Source: Bryopsis sp. KO-2023 (taxonomy: Eukaryota; Chlorophyta; Ulvophyceae; Bryopsidales; Bryopsidaceae). From it: 64,000 nt of DNA. This document shows, in pieces, positions 22,473 to 32,358 of this stretch. Each line of letters begins with the position of its first letter. Within the stretch, counting starts at the first letter, position 1. The stretch spans positions 3,968,001 through 4,032,000 of the forward strand of contig BSYQ01000011.1 in the NCBI GenBank assembly GCA_030272585.1, in the 5' to 3' direction. A program made the position numbers and the translations under genes. The notes below the pieces were generated by a model. It did no database searches. It saw only the letters and a list, made by a program, of their open reading frames with translations, and was not told the DNA's origin.

Positions 22473-23910
22473 GGAATTTGGATCCTGTTTGATTGTTGAG
22501 ATTTCGTGTGTCCTGTACGATGGTGCAAAAATGCAAATCAATACGGAGGGGATGAATGAGCAATGTGGCATCTCCCTTTCACCGCAATTTCCTTCCCCCC
22601 CCTTTTGATTGGTGAATTTATGTGAATTTGTTGCTTCTTTTTTTGGGGGGGGGAGGGGAGGGGAATGCGTCCCAGGAAAGGCAGTTGCTGTGGTCATGAG
22701 GGCATTTGTTTTGATTGGTCGGTGTTTCGATAAACAGGATCTTGACTAGATGTGGCTAAAAGATTATTAAGCTGTGTGTGGAGCAATGTGTTACGTCTCC
22801 GATCAAACCCAACACAATGCTGTGTCAAAGCGCTGTACAACATGGTCTTGTAAAAAAAAAAAAAAAAGGTCAACAGCTCAGTCTCTGCAGAGGATAGGAA
22901 GCATACTCTGCATCAGGTGATCTGGAGCTACTGTTGAATCATTGAGGCTTTTCCTTTATTTCAATCGTCGCTTTTTTTTTTCTGTTTGAAAGAAACCGTA
23001 AAATCTGGCTGTTCAATTTCCTTAATATTTTTCCCGCCAATAAGGCCATGTTGGGTTGTCCACCTTGCCAAAAAATAGTAAGGTTAATACAGCTGCTGCT
23101 GCTGCTAACAGGGCTAAGGGTTTGTATCATGAATGGGACTTCATTTATTTATTTTGTGTGTTTTTTTGCTGTTTTTGAATTATTTCCAGAGGGTCGAGAC
23201 TGGCTGGTGGATGCCAATGGGCGTCCCACCCCGCAATGCGCAGATATCATTCAAGATATAGCAAAGAAACGTTTTTGCCCTTTTGTGGCCCAAAATTTGC
23301 CATTCTAATTTTTTGGGGGATCACAATGGACCACAAAAAAATACACTGCTGATGAGTTCTGATAAATCCACCTCCAATCAGACACCAACTCTATTTTTAG
23401 AACAGCATTCTTCCAAAAAAAATATTGTCACAGGGATCTAATACCATAAATTAATTCTCCAGATGAGTTTTAAATAAACCAAAAACGAATTTGACAGAAT
23501 TTGACGGACAGTTTAAATGCGCAGCTTTGTACGGTTTCAAAACACATCAACTTTTTCACCTCTTTTTTTTACACATTTTGCAGCAACAATCCATGACAAG
23601 AAAAATCTCAAAAATTTTGCAAAAATTTCCCACGGACGATCGTAATTCGAAAGCTGAAATGGACACCTTCCAACAGAAGATTCAATTCAATTCGCCACAC
23701 TGGACCAAAGGAAAGCAGCCAGGAGGACGATGGAGAGAGTCACGATGGCACCCTGCAAACCAAAAATTTAAACCCAATGACAGTCTGGCTTTCCTTTCTT
23801 TTTCTTTCTTTTCTGCCACATAATCTCCTGACATTGTTTTTAACAAAATAAATAATAATAAATAAAAAACACGTAGAATCGCCCGTAGGCTGTCCAATCT
23901 ACTGGCGAAT
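22473..23910. other. Mostly non-coding stretch with isolated exon candidates
   Basis: Apart from the possible plus-strand exon at 23190-23308, I see nothing secure. A 15-bp poly-A lies near 22853-22867. On the minus strand, a CAG acceptor followed by a frame ending at 23687 encodes a hydrophobic stretch (GAIVTLSIVLLAAFLWSSVA), which could be a terminal membrane exon, but no partner exon could be fixed. Confidence 0.4.
23190..23308 (+). CDS. Possible isolated terminal exon, unknown protein
   Basis: After a CAG acceptor preceded by a T-rich tract, a frame of about 39 codons runs to TAA at 23306-23308. It includes WLVDANGRPTPQC and ends KKRFCPFVAQNLPF, a non-repetitive composition unlike the translated homopolymers around it. 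It needs phase 1 upstream. A small segment around 23045-23080 ending at A|GTAAGG could supply that phase, but the gene model is not secure. It might be an alternative last exon of the prolyl hydroxylase or part of a separate small gene. Confidence 0.25.
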
Positions 23911-24257
23911 CTACTGGATTCTTAAAAAATAAAAACCACAAGCGAATATCATAATCAATCCCCAGGTGGGGAGCAAACTATCAATGCTCTGAACAAAAAC
24001 AGAAAGTTCAATGAGAAAGACGGAGATTCCCCTTGATTTCCACAACGCACCAGGGGAAAATGATATTCACATCTGAAAAAAAGAAAAAACAAGGGGATGC
24101 ATTTAATTAGAGGTTCAATTTGATGTTTGACCTTATTGGGCCCAAGGCTCTCATCATTCGTTTCGCTGCTCGGAGTTCCACCGAAGGGTTTCTCATCCAT
24201 TATCGAATCAGAGTTCAGATATTCGCCACGCCGCCGAGGATCTTTCATTTTTTCCAT
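23911..24257 (-). CDS. Small putative tail-anchored membrane protein
   Basis: Two exons on the minus strand, 24257-24132 and 23988-23911, join in phase 0 to give about 67 aa. The first encodes a polar segment (MEKMKDPRRRGEYLNSDS and onward, ending SLGPNK). The second encodes SIDSLLPTWG followed by a hydrophobic helix (LIMIFACGFYFL) and ends after three residues at TAG 23911-23913. A single membrane segment at the extreme C-terminus after a short charged domain is the layout of tail-anchored proteins. The ATG directly follows a CAG, so 24257 may be an internal exon start and not the true start. I do not recognise the family. Confidence 0.35.
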
Positions 24258-24423
24258 CTGTACTGGAAAAAATCCAATAAAAAATAAACATTGTTTTTTC
24301 CATGTTTGTTTTGGCCCCCACCAAACCCCCAGCAAGCACTTTTCTGAAAGAGTTTATTGGGGGGGGAGGGCCTCGAGCATCTCCCCAAGACCGACTATAA
24401 TATTTAATAATATAATATAATAT

Positions 24424-25850
24424 TTAAAAATATATACGTCCAAGGAAACGCACCAGGGCAGCTTTTTCCCTCCCATCTTTTTTCAAGGTGCTGAGCCGCT
24501 GAGCGAACTCTTTGTCAGGAGTTGCTCCACCAGCGCCCAAGGCCTCAGCTGCACTGAACAGAAAATGAATGAGACCTCGAAACTGTCCACGTTTTAGTCT
24601 CGATCAACCCAACCTTTTTGGGATTTTGATGGATCACTGAAACCCAGTGAGACAACGGAGCCACCCCCCTCCTTAAAGAAATCACCACCACCCACTGAAA
24701 AATAACGACAGAGTCTTTCGGATATTTCGAAGAAACTTAGTTGTTTTAGGAGAACAGTCGGCAATAACTACTCAAAAAAGTGGAGAAGAAAACAAAAAAA
24801 GCGTACCATTTAATAAAAAACAACTCCCTCTAAAAACAAAAAGAACTCTCCGTTTGGTTTGCACATCTATTATTTCATCTTAATTTTTGTTTTTTCAATT
24901 CATTTTATAAGTGCATCGAAAAAACAGTGATCACCCAAAAAAGAAGCCCTCAGTCTGAGTGCTGTTACAACACCCCCCACCCCACCCCAAAAAAAAATAA
25001 AATAAAAAAATCACCTCATTCTTTTTTCCATTTCTTTCCTTCTATCTTCCTCTTCTTCTGCTGTTAACGGAGCACCTCCCATGGCTGGTTTACCCATCCT
25101 CATGGTGGATTTCCCCTTCGATTTTGCCCTTTTCACTTTCTTTCGGGAGGAGGGGTCTGTTGAAGCCTTAAAAAAAAACAAAAAAAACACGGCTTTCTGA
25201 ATGTTGCATCGAATGTGTTTTATTGATGTGGTATCAAAAAAGATTGTGTCTTCATCTAAAAATTGGGGTGAGGTTTCGCTCATATGTGTGAAAGCCTGGA
25301 GAGTTTGAGGTGTAGTTTTCTTTCTTTTTTTTTTTTTTTTTTTTTGGGGGGGGGGGGGGTTTACTGCTGAGGACAAAAAAAAACTCTTGTTCAAATATGA
25401 TCGATTGAATAGATCCCTCATTCCAAAATTTTCCAAAATGACGAAAGCAAATCTGGATTTGTAGGAGCAGGTGAAATCCATCGAGTTCAGAGGATGAGAA
25501 AATTCAAAGAGGAAATCGTGAGGGCGGCTGCCGGAGCACGTGATCACGTAAAACAACACCTCCCTACCTTCTTCTTTCCGCCGCCGAAACCGCCAGTCTT
25601 GCAAACCGGCAAGACCGAACTCCTTCCCAGAGTCCTTCCAACGAATGGGCGATCGATCCAGCAATGACGCGAGCCCAGCATTTTCGTCAGTCGACGACGG
25701 CCCCGAGGTTTTTCGAACTTCCCACGAGGGGTTCCGCAGATTTGCTCTAGTGGGCGCGTCCAACCTTGACAAAACCGTATCTTGCCTCTCCACGATTTGC
25801 GCCACATCGGATTGCTCGATTTGAAACGGGCCGAGAGTCCGACCGCCCAT
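24424..25850 (-). CDS. Small basic protein of unknown function, head to head with OR
   Basis: Three exons on the minus strand, 25850-25568, 25156-25015 and 24553-24424, join with phases 1 and 2 to encode about 184 aa. Exon 1 starts MGGRTLGPFQIEQSDVAQIV; an in-frame ATG at 25883 would add 11 residues (MRRSVGKSEYV). Exon 2 is strongly charged, with KKVKRAKSKGKS followed by an EEEEDRRKEMEKRMR helix. Exon 3 continues AAEALGAGGATPDKEFAQRL and ends GRIYF before TAA at 24424. No domain is recognised. The lysine-rich patch could be a nuclear localisation signal, but that is a guess. The acceptor of exon 2 could alternatively lie 10 bp upstream (25166) with a different exon-1 donor. The start codon lies inside the 5' part of the divergent OR reading frame. 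Confidence 0.55.
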
Positions 25851-26865
25851 GACGTATTCGCTTTTTCCCACACTTCTGCGCATTTTTCCCTACTTATCGC
25901 TTTTTCTCTCCTCGGGACTTCCTCAACACACTGAAAAGAAAATGCAGGCCGGGTGTTCATACGGATGCTCGACGGCTACCGGCCGCTGCGGCGCTCCCGG
26001 AGCGCTCACGCGTAAAACTCGCTGTCGTGGCGACGTCGGTGGGCGCAAGGCTCCGTTCAATCCTCTTCACAAAAGACTCCACGTCCCCATTGCTTCCAGG
26101 ACGAATGCCACCAGCAGCTTCGGCGAGCCCTCGCCCGAACAAGAAGGCACCAAAATGTCGCCCCAAGAGGAGGGGTTCTGCATCATCGAAGGGCGCGATA
26201 TGGTGAAAGACTTCGCGGAGATGCAGTCGTCCGAGCTGGAAGCGCAAATCGAATCGCGTCGGAGCAAGATCTTTCTGCTGATGGAAGAAGTGCGCAGGAT
26301 GAAAATCCTGATGCGCGTCAAAGGGGGCGACAAGGGCAGCGAAGAGGAAATCAACGACTTGAGCTACTCGTCCGCGATTCCCATCCTCCAAGAAGTCCCC
26401 TTCCTGAAAGAGAAAAACGTGAGGAAATATTACACGGTTTACTTCGGCATCGCGCTGGGGGTGATCCTCTTTGGGGGGTTCATCGCCCCTGTTCTGGAAG
26501 TCAGAATGGGGATGGGGGGCCAATCCTATGTAGAGTTCATTAGAATGATGCATCTGCCGGAGCAACTGGCCTATGTCGACCCCATCGTGGCTAGCTTCTG
26601 TGGTGGAGCCATCGGAGTGCTGTCGGCATTCCTCATAGTGGATGCGAACTACATCAAGAATCAGCAGAGAAATCGGTGCTATTATTGCCAAGGGACTGGA
26701 TATTTGACGTGCGCGTCTTGCGTGGGGACCGGATCGGTGGAAGAAGAGGGGGGCTGCAGATGTGCCCTGTGTAGTGGGAGTGGGAAAGTGATGTGCACTA
26801 ATTGCTTTTGCACCGGGAAGCATCTGGTCACGGAGCATGACCCTCGAATCGACCCTTTCGATTGA
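25849..26865 (+). CDS. OR: ORANGE (OR) protein, plastid DnaJ-like zinc-finger protein
   Basis: OR proteins sit in plastid membranes, act as holdase chaperones for phytoene synthase and promote carotenoid accumulation. The intronless frame gives 338 aa from 25849 or 307 aa from the second ATG at 25942. Using the longer numbering, there are membrane segments at about 194-216 (YYTVYFGIALGVILFGGF) and 243-264 (DPIVASFCGGAIGVLSAFLI). A C-terminal DnaJ-type Cys-rich region follows at 277-324, with CYYCQGTG, CASCVGTG, CALCSGSG and CTNCFCTG. The ending TEHDPRIDPFD is characteristic of the family. The first 31 residues are hydrophobic (SLFPTLLRIFPYLSLFLSS), followed by a basic, Ser/Thr/Ala-containing stretch. 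That is the order expected of a bipartite signal plus transit peptide in a secondary plastid. If the plastid is primary, 25942 is the better start. Upstream DNA is shared with the divergent minus-strand gene. Confidence 0.92.
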   Translation: MTYSLFPTLLRIFPYLSLFLSSGLPQHTEKKMQAGCSYGCSTATGRCGAPGALTRKTRCRGDVGGRKAPFNPLHKRLHVPIASRTNATSSFGEPSPEQEGTKMSPQEEGFCIIEGRDMVKDFAEMQSSELEAQIESRRSKIFLLMEEVRRMKILMRVKGGDKGSEEEINDLSYSSAIPILQEVPFLKEKNVRKYYTVYFGIALGVILFGGFIAPVLEVRMGMGGQSYVEFIRMMHLPEQLAYVDPIVASFCGGAIGVLSAFLIVDANYIKNQQRNRCYYCQGTGYLTCASCVGTGSVEEEGGCRCALCSGSGKVMCTNCFCTGKHLVTEHDPRIDPFD

Positions 26866-28297
26866 GTAGTATCGACTCCTTTTGGTTTTTTCTTTTGCGT
26901 TCCCAAGAAATCAAGCAGCGAAAAAAAAAACCCTGAGTGGAAGGCCCCTCTATTTTCTCAGGGGAGCTTCGGGGGTGAGGGGGGGGATGTTTTCCAATGT
27001 GGAGAATGAAGCATTTGGTTGTGTAGTTTTCGTTATCATTCTTGGGCCAGCAATTGGTTTCGGGGAAGTAAGGGCAATGAGCAATGTGGGTGGGGTAGGG
27101 TTCTGTTTCCATTTCCCTTTACTCTGCTGTAAGAATGGAAAAATGGGTGTGGTTCAACGCTCGGGAAAAGAAAACATTGAGGAAGAATTGTTTTTGCTCA
27201 AGTTGGAAATATGGCTTGGAAAGAACAGGGAGGGGAAGGTTTTTTTTTTTTGGGGGGGGGGGTAGCCACCGTGTGGAAACCTACTACTATTTCGGTTTAT
27301 TTTTCCCCCTTCATCTTTTCATTCTTACCTCTCTGGAGGCTTTGCTGTGTTTTTGATTGGTTTTCTGTTTAGTAAAAGATGGGGGAAGGTCCAGCAATTG
27401 CGTGTACTACTATATTTCCAATTCTTTTCGCCCACCATGGGTGAATGGGATGCAAAGCTGTTGTTAGAGTGGATTGTTTTTTCGGTGGTGCATTTCTGCT
27501 GCTTTTTTTCTTTTGTTCCGATGAAGTGCAGGATTTGAATTTGAGAGATGGGATTTGGGGTATTGGTGTTTGTTTGTTTATCTGTGCATTTGAGACGAGA
27601 GTCGGGATTTATAAAGAAGCGAATAGGTAGAACTCTACGAGGTTTTTTATTGTTTGAAGGGGGGGGGGGTTGGCATATGCCCTTTCACACAGAGGGAGAG
27701 GATTTACTTTTTAATTTATGATTTCCACGTTGCTCTTCCTAATTTTGTGGATTTGCAAAAAATAATAAAAATAGAAATGAATGAAAATGGAATGCTGGTG
27801 TGATGCTGCTGTAGTGGCTGCCACTAGCGAGGAGGATGGCCCCAAGCGGGCCAAAAAAATGCAAAGACTTACTTCTTTTGTCTATGAACTCTCCAACTCT
27901 CCACAAATCTGACCACCAATTTTGTAACCTTTTTCTTATCTTTTTCCATAGACATTTCTATTTCCAAGAATTTTCCATATTTCTTTTTCACAGGTTTTAA
28001 AACACAAACATGGATGGTGTCGGTTTTCTTGAATTCCCCCTCATGTTTTACCCTTTTCTTTCTTGGAGGTTGAAATCCACAAGCCTGATTCTTTCAACCA
28101 CTCCCTCCCCCCTGGGGGAAAGAATCCAGAAAAAGAAGGGGTGGTGGTGGAATTCGTGGACTCCAGACTTATCAATGAGACAGAACACACGAGTTCTTGA
28201 AAAATAGTCGAAAACATGAAGGTCTGCTCTACATATATCCAAATCAGCTACACAAACTTCCAACACAAGAGATACTATTCACCTGCAGCAATCATAA
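26866..28297. other. Intergenic stretch downstream of OR
   Basis: No exon recognised. Poly-T/poly-G junction runs occur near 27240-27262, and a G run near 27658-27669. Frames at 26.9-27.6 kb on the plus strand look like translated low-complexity DNA. Confidence 0.5.
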
Positions 28298-30650
28298 GTC
28301 CATCAACGATCCCAGAAATATATGGAAATAAAAATCAGCGCATGTATTTTATTTTATTTTATTTGGGGGGAGGTCCTATCTATTTTCATAAACCTCTCCC
28401 CTTCTTCTTTCCTCACCTTCATGTTTTCCTTTGATCTTGGTTTCTCACTCTTATCTGTGATTTTCTCACTCTTTTGTACGTTTTCGAATATCAAGTTTTA
28501 TTAGCATGGTGCCGAAAAAATTGGCTATTCTAAGCCAAATTCAGTTTGCAGCTTGACTTGGTTTCCAAAATTGCAGAGAAAAGAACATCCATCTGCTACA
28601 CCAAATGTTCTCAACAAGAATAAAATCCAAATTATTCCCAGGAAATAATTTATCAGAGGGCAAAATACAACAAGCTTAGCTGCAAACATCCACAGAAAAC
28701 CCCAAACAGAAGTGCAAAGCCAGTCCTTTACAGCCCAATACATGAAACAAAAATATGTCAAGATCAGCTGGACGTTTTCGATACCTGGTTCCATAAACTG
28801 GAACTCACTCCCTCCTCTCTAACGAACCCATTGTTTTTTTTTATTATTGTTTTTTTTCACCTATTTTTTTGTGTCATTTTGATGTAAGGGGCAGGATGGA
28901 GCCTTGCTTGAAACACTCTATCAAATCCAAATCCCGATACCGATCCAGCCATAATAATCGAACCAAAATCTATTAGGTCAACTAGGCCTCAACCCTGAAC
29001 CCAAGAAATCCACCAAAAACCCCAAAACCAACACCCGATTGATTGTCAAGAGTAAAGATCGTTATGTCGATCTTTTTTGCTTGTGTCCGTGGAAATCATG
29101 TCACGATATTGAGAAAAAAAAAAGTTGACAAGAAATCGCTTCGCCGGCACGAATAAAATGCCATGCGAAAAACCCTGGTAAAAAAAAAAGAGAAAAGAAA
29201 AACCAGAAACAGAATCGACAATTTCAAGCTCGTTTCTTTTGGAGCTAGAAATTGATGTCAAATCCCCTCTGAACATAGGAGAAAATTTGACTGCCACACA
29301 CCAGTGGCGATCGCTAAAACAGTAAAGCTAAAAAAAATCCCTGATCTAAACTGAAAACCTTGAAAACAGAGAAGATAAATGATTTTCGAAAGATTAAGAT
29401 CAAAAAAACGTCACGCTTGCACATCCTCTGTTGAGTTTGGCGATTTGTTAATATAAAATTTGAGACAGTAAATTCGAATTCCTTTTCTCTGTGCCAAATC
29501 GACAGGTACCCTTGTTATGCAACCAACCCCCTTCCCCTTAATGCTATTGCTGTCACCCTGCCCCTTTCTAAAAGTAACCCCAACAACAACTGCAATTACA
29601 TAAGCTGGTCCCTTGATCGGCATAAAATAAACTATATGATAAGGTTATTCAAACCATCTTATTCCCAACGAATTAAATGTTTCTCATTCTCCTGGAAAGC
29701 CAGGAACAGTATCGATCGACTCTGCAAAATCAAGCACGCTGTCCGGTGCAAAATCCAACTCAGGAAGATCAAGTTCAGCTTCCTCTGTATCTGAAATCTC
29801 TGGGCCAAACCCAGAAAAGAACGAAGGTAGAGCAGGGGACTCCACAACTTCTGGTATGTCGGATACTCCAGGCTCCTCGCTTTCTTCCAGTCCGCCGCCA
29901 CCAAAACTAGGAAGCTGCAAGGGAGGAAGATCGGGCACAAGGCTGGTTGGATCAGATAAATCAGGATCTGAGGTCACACTGGCAGGAAAATCTGGCACAG
30001 AAGGCTCCTCGCTCTCCTCCAGACCACCACCCAAAACAGGAAGCTCTAATGGAGGTAGTTCTGGTACTTCAGGCTCCTCACTTCCCTCCAAACCAGCACC
30101 CAAGAAGGGAATATCCAATGGAGGGAGATCAGGCACAAGCTCATCCGGATCAGCGATTTCTGGGTCAAAAGAAATATCCACAGGAGTCCCAGCACCCCCT
30201 CCTTCTTCATCATCTCCAGTCTCATCTATGTCAGGGGGCTTTGGCACTGCAAGTTCTGGAAGATCTGGCTCAAAGTCCTCTTCATCAGAAATTACTGGAT
30301 CCACAGAGAATCCCGTTTCGTCTATGCCAAGTGAGGACAAAAAGAAGGGTAGGTAAATTAACAGAAAAAAAAAATGCTATCCCATTACGTTTTCATGAAT
30401 ACGAAAACCTGAAACACACCTTCTGAAGGATCCAAAACATCATCATCTCCACCACTACTTTCACCAGACGACCCAAATTCTGTCACCTGAATGGCACTTG
30501 GCTTCTTTTCTTCCCCATCCCTGGCACCTGGACCACCATTTTCTGTCTTTTCCCCACCCTCCGCATCCCGTTTTCCTGTTGCTTTCAAGTCAGACTGTTG
30601 TCCAGGGGGTGCTTGATCGACACTTGGCTTTTCCTTCTCATCATCTCTGG
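28298..30650. repeat. Segmental duplication, copy 1
   Basis: From the shared start GTCCATCAACGATCCCAGAAAT this stretch matches 33853 onward almost base for base. It covers the 3' flank, the last coding exon, the 98-bp intron and the part-repeat exon of the short paralog. Differences by eye are scattered substitutions, a 126-bp coding indel, a small inversion near 28346-28390 and short indels. Offset between copies is about 5.56 kb. Confidence 0.9.
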
Positions 30651-30897
30651 CTGTCCACCTTTTCGTGACCTTTTTATGATTCAGACACACATTCACAGTT
30701 CAATTATCCAAAGGACACATGCAGAACCCTTTCCAAAAACCAAAGAAAAGGACTTCTTTGCAAAACGAACACATTTCAAGCGAAAATTGAAAGTATCCTG
30801 GTGGCAATTTCGATTTTTTTTTATGAATTTGATACTTGCCTTGGATGACACCACTGTTGCACTGATCGCATGATTGCCCCATAGGCCCCCCAGTCAT
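29684..30897 (-). CDS. Short paralog of the giant repeat protein
   Basis: Three exons, 30897-30840, 30650-30420 and 30321-29684, give about 308 aa. Exon 1 encodes MTGGPMGQSCDQCNSGVIQ and ends at CAAG|GCAAGT, a GC-AG type donor; no GT donor keeps the frame. Exon 2 starts inside what would be one repeat unit of the giant gene (ARDDEKEKPSVDQAPPGQQ, then SDLKATG). It continues with the non-repeat segment KRDAEGGEKTENGGPG and ends in an acidic Ser/Gly stretch (GESSGGDDDVLDPSE). Exon 3 is an acidic Pro/Leu-rich domain built of imperfect repeats with cores such as PDLPPLDIPFLGAGLE and PELPPLELPVLGGGLEESEEP. The 98-bp intron between exons 2 and 3 has the same length and position in the giant gene. 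The exon 2 acceptor lacks a good pyrimidine tract, so a decaying or differently spliced gene is possible. Function unknown. Confidence 0.55.
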
Positions 30898-30933
30898 TTT
30901 TTTTTCTCTCGCTTTCTTTTGAATTACAAACGT

Positions 30934-31158
30934 GAAATTACAAACACCCAATGTACCAAATGCACCCCCCCACACCCACCATCAAAACTGCGAAACTATT
31001 CCTTACGTGAAATTACAAACGCCCAATGTACCAAATGCACCCCCCCCACACCCACCATCAAAACTGTGAAACTATTCCTTACGCGAAATTACAAACGCCC
31101 AATGTACCAAATGCACCCCCCCCACACCCACCATCAAAACTGTGAAACTATTCCTTAG
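30934..31158. repeat. 75-bp minisatellite, three copies
   Basis: Units start at 30934, 31009 and 31084, with exactly 75 bp spacing. Each carries GAAATTACAAAC, then AATGTACCAAATGCACC, a C-run and AACTATTCCTTA. A degenerate partial fourth copy follows near 31205-31250, and similar CTCTCGCTTTCTTTT sequences flank the array at about 30906 and 31190. Confidence 0.88.
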
Positions 31159-31270
31159 AAACTATTTTCCTAATCGCTATTTTTTTTTCTCTCGCTTTCT
31201 TTTTAATTGTCCGGATATTGCAGACACCCAATAGTACCAAATGCACACCCCACTCTTCACTGATCACGAC

Positions 31271-31426
31271 CAGACCTGGGCGCCGACCCGTTGGACCGGA
31301 CCGGACCGGACAGGACCGGCAACCACTTTCTGGACCGGATTTGACCTGTCAGGTCAGCCGGTCCATGGACAGGTTGGACCGGACCGGACCGGTTTTTCGC
31401 TGCCGGTCCGGTCGGGCCCAGGTCTG
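31271..31426. mobile_element. Non-autonomous hAT-type MITE with 8-bp target-site duplication
   Basis: A 156-bp element with perfect 11-bp terminal inverted repeats CAGACCTGGGC / GCCCAGGTCTG, flanked by the direct repeat ATCACGAC at 31263-31270 and 31427-31434. Eight-bp duplications and CAG...CTG ends are typical of the hAT superfamily. The interior is filled with GGACC-type subterminal repeats in both orientations and has no coding capacity. The right-hand duplication shares its last base with the stop codon of the neighbouring zinc-finger gene. Confidence 0.85.
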
Positions 31427-31433
31427 ATCACGA

Positions 31434-32358
31434 CTATGATGGATCCGTATTTTCATTTGCTCTCCTTCTCTTCGGGTTCATTTGGCGTGTGAGTTCCATG
31501 TCGTCAAAGAGCTCTGATATGAGAATTCCCGTTTGTCTAAGATGGTTCGATATCATTTTTAGTTTTTCTTCGAGCATAACCACCTCCGCGGCCTGTGCAA
31601 CTGGTTCTTCGAGCGTAACCACCTCCACGGCCTGTGCAACTGGTGCAGTAAAGACCTAGACATGCACAACAAAAAAAAAAAAAAAAAATTCTTGCTGAGT
31701 GCAATACAGCAATTCCGATAAAACCTTGTGAAAAACAAAACCCTCACCGCAGGCTGCCACTCCTCTCTCTTCCTTTTTCTTTCCTCTATGTCCTTGCACT
31801 TCTTACATGAGCAACGAGATAGACAGCGGGGACATTTCGTTCTCAACACTTCTTCAAGTGTTGTGTTACACTTTTCGAGACACCTGTAAAAAAAATAAAA
31901 ATAAAATCAAAAAAAAAAATTCCGATACAACTGTGAAAAAAATAAAATAATAAAACAATTATTATTAATTGTTTTAAAAAACACTGAAGGCTTCATACCT
32001 CACACAGTATGATAAACAACAGCGGCCTCCTCTGGGGTCCGATCCATTACATGCCCAAAAAACATGTTGTTTCGAGCAGAAGTGACATCCCTTAGTGAGT
32101 GCACTTTGACAGTTTTTGTCCTGCAAAAAAACAGTTTTTTTTAGGTTGAAAAAAAAAAAAAAGGCCCGCCCGCCCATACTGTAAGGACAGGGTTACAAAG
32201 AAAATTGTCACACATACTTTATAGAGTTTTGTATTATGACCCGCCTTGTTGCCAATCGCCAACGACGGTTCGCCTGGGCGTGGGGCGAAAGGATACACTA
32301 GGTTATTCCTCAATGAGAACGCTACTTTGTCCGCTGTCACCGGGAGTGTCCTTTCCAT
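31434..32358 (-). CDS. CDCA7-type zinc finger protein (zf-4CXXC_R1)
   Basis: Four exons, 32358-32218, 32120-31999, 31883-31748 and 31655-31434, join in phase (0, 2, 0) into about 206 aa ending at TAG. Exons 2 and 3 together build a cysteine cluster: GCHFCSKQH, WACNG, GGRCCLSYCVRCLEKCN, then TKCPRCLSRCSCKKC. The order and spacing match the zf-4CXXC_R1 domain of CDCA7 proteins and some plant JmjC demethylases. CDCA7 works with the HELLS/DDM1 remodeller in DNA-methylation maintenance in animals; a chromatin role here is inferred. The KERKRKREEW-like basic stretch after the finger could be nuclear targeting. Exon 4 contains an in-frame tandem duplication (PVAQAVEVVTLEE then PVAQAAEVVMLEE). The start at 32358 is the first ATG after a likely acceptor; an upstream open frame at 32955-32746 (including MDDANELPNWQPQPASEDC) might be an additional 5' exon. 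Confidence 0.72.

Noticed and set aside
23687-23897. Minus-strand frame starting MSGDYVAEKKEKERKARL, with a 21-bp GT..AG segment that would join it to a hydrophobic terminal exon
   Set aside because: A 21-bp intron is implausible for a nuclear gene with introns of about 80-500 bp; kept only as a possible terminal membrane exon without partner.
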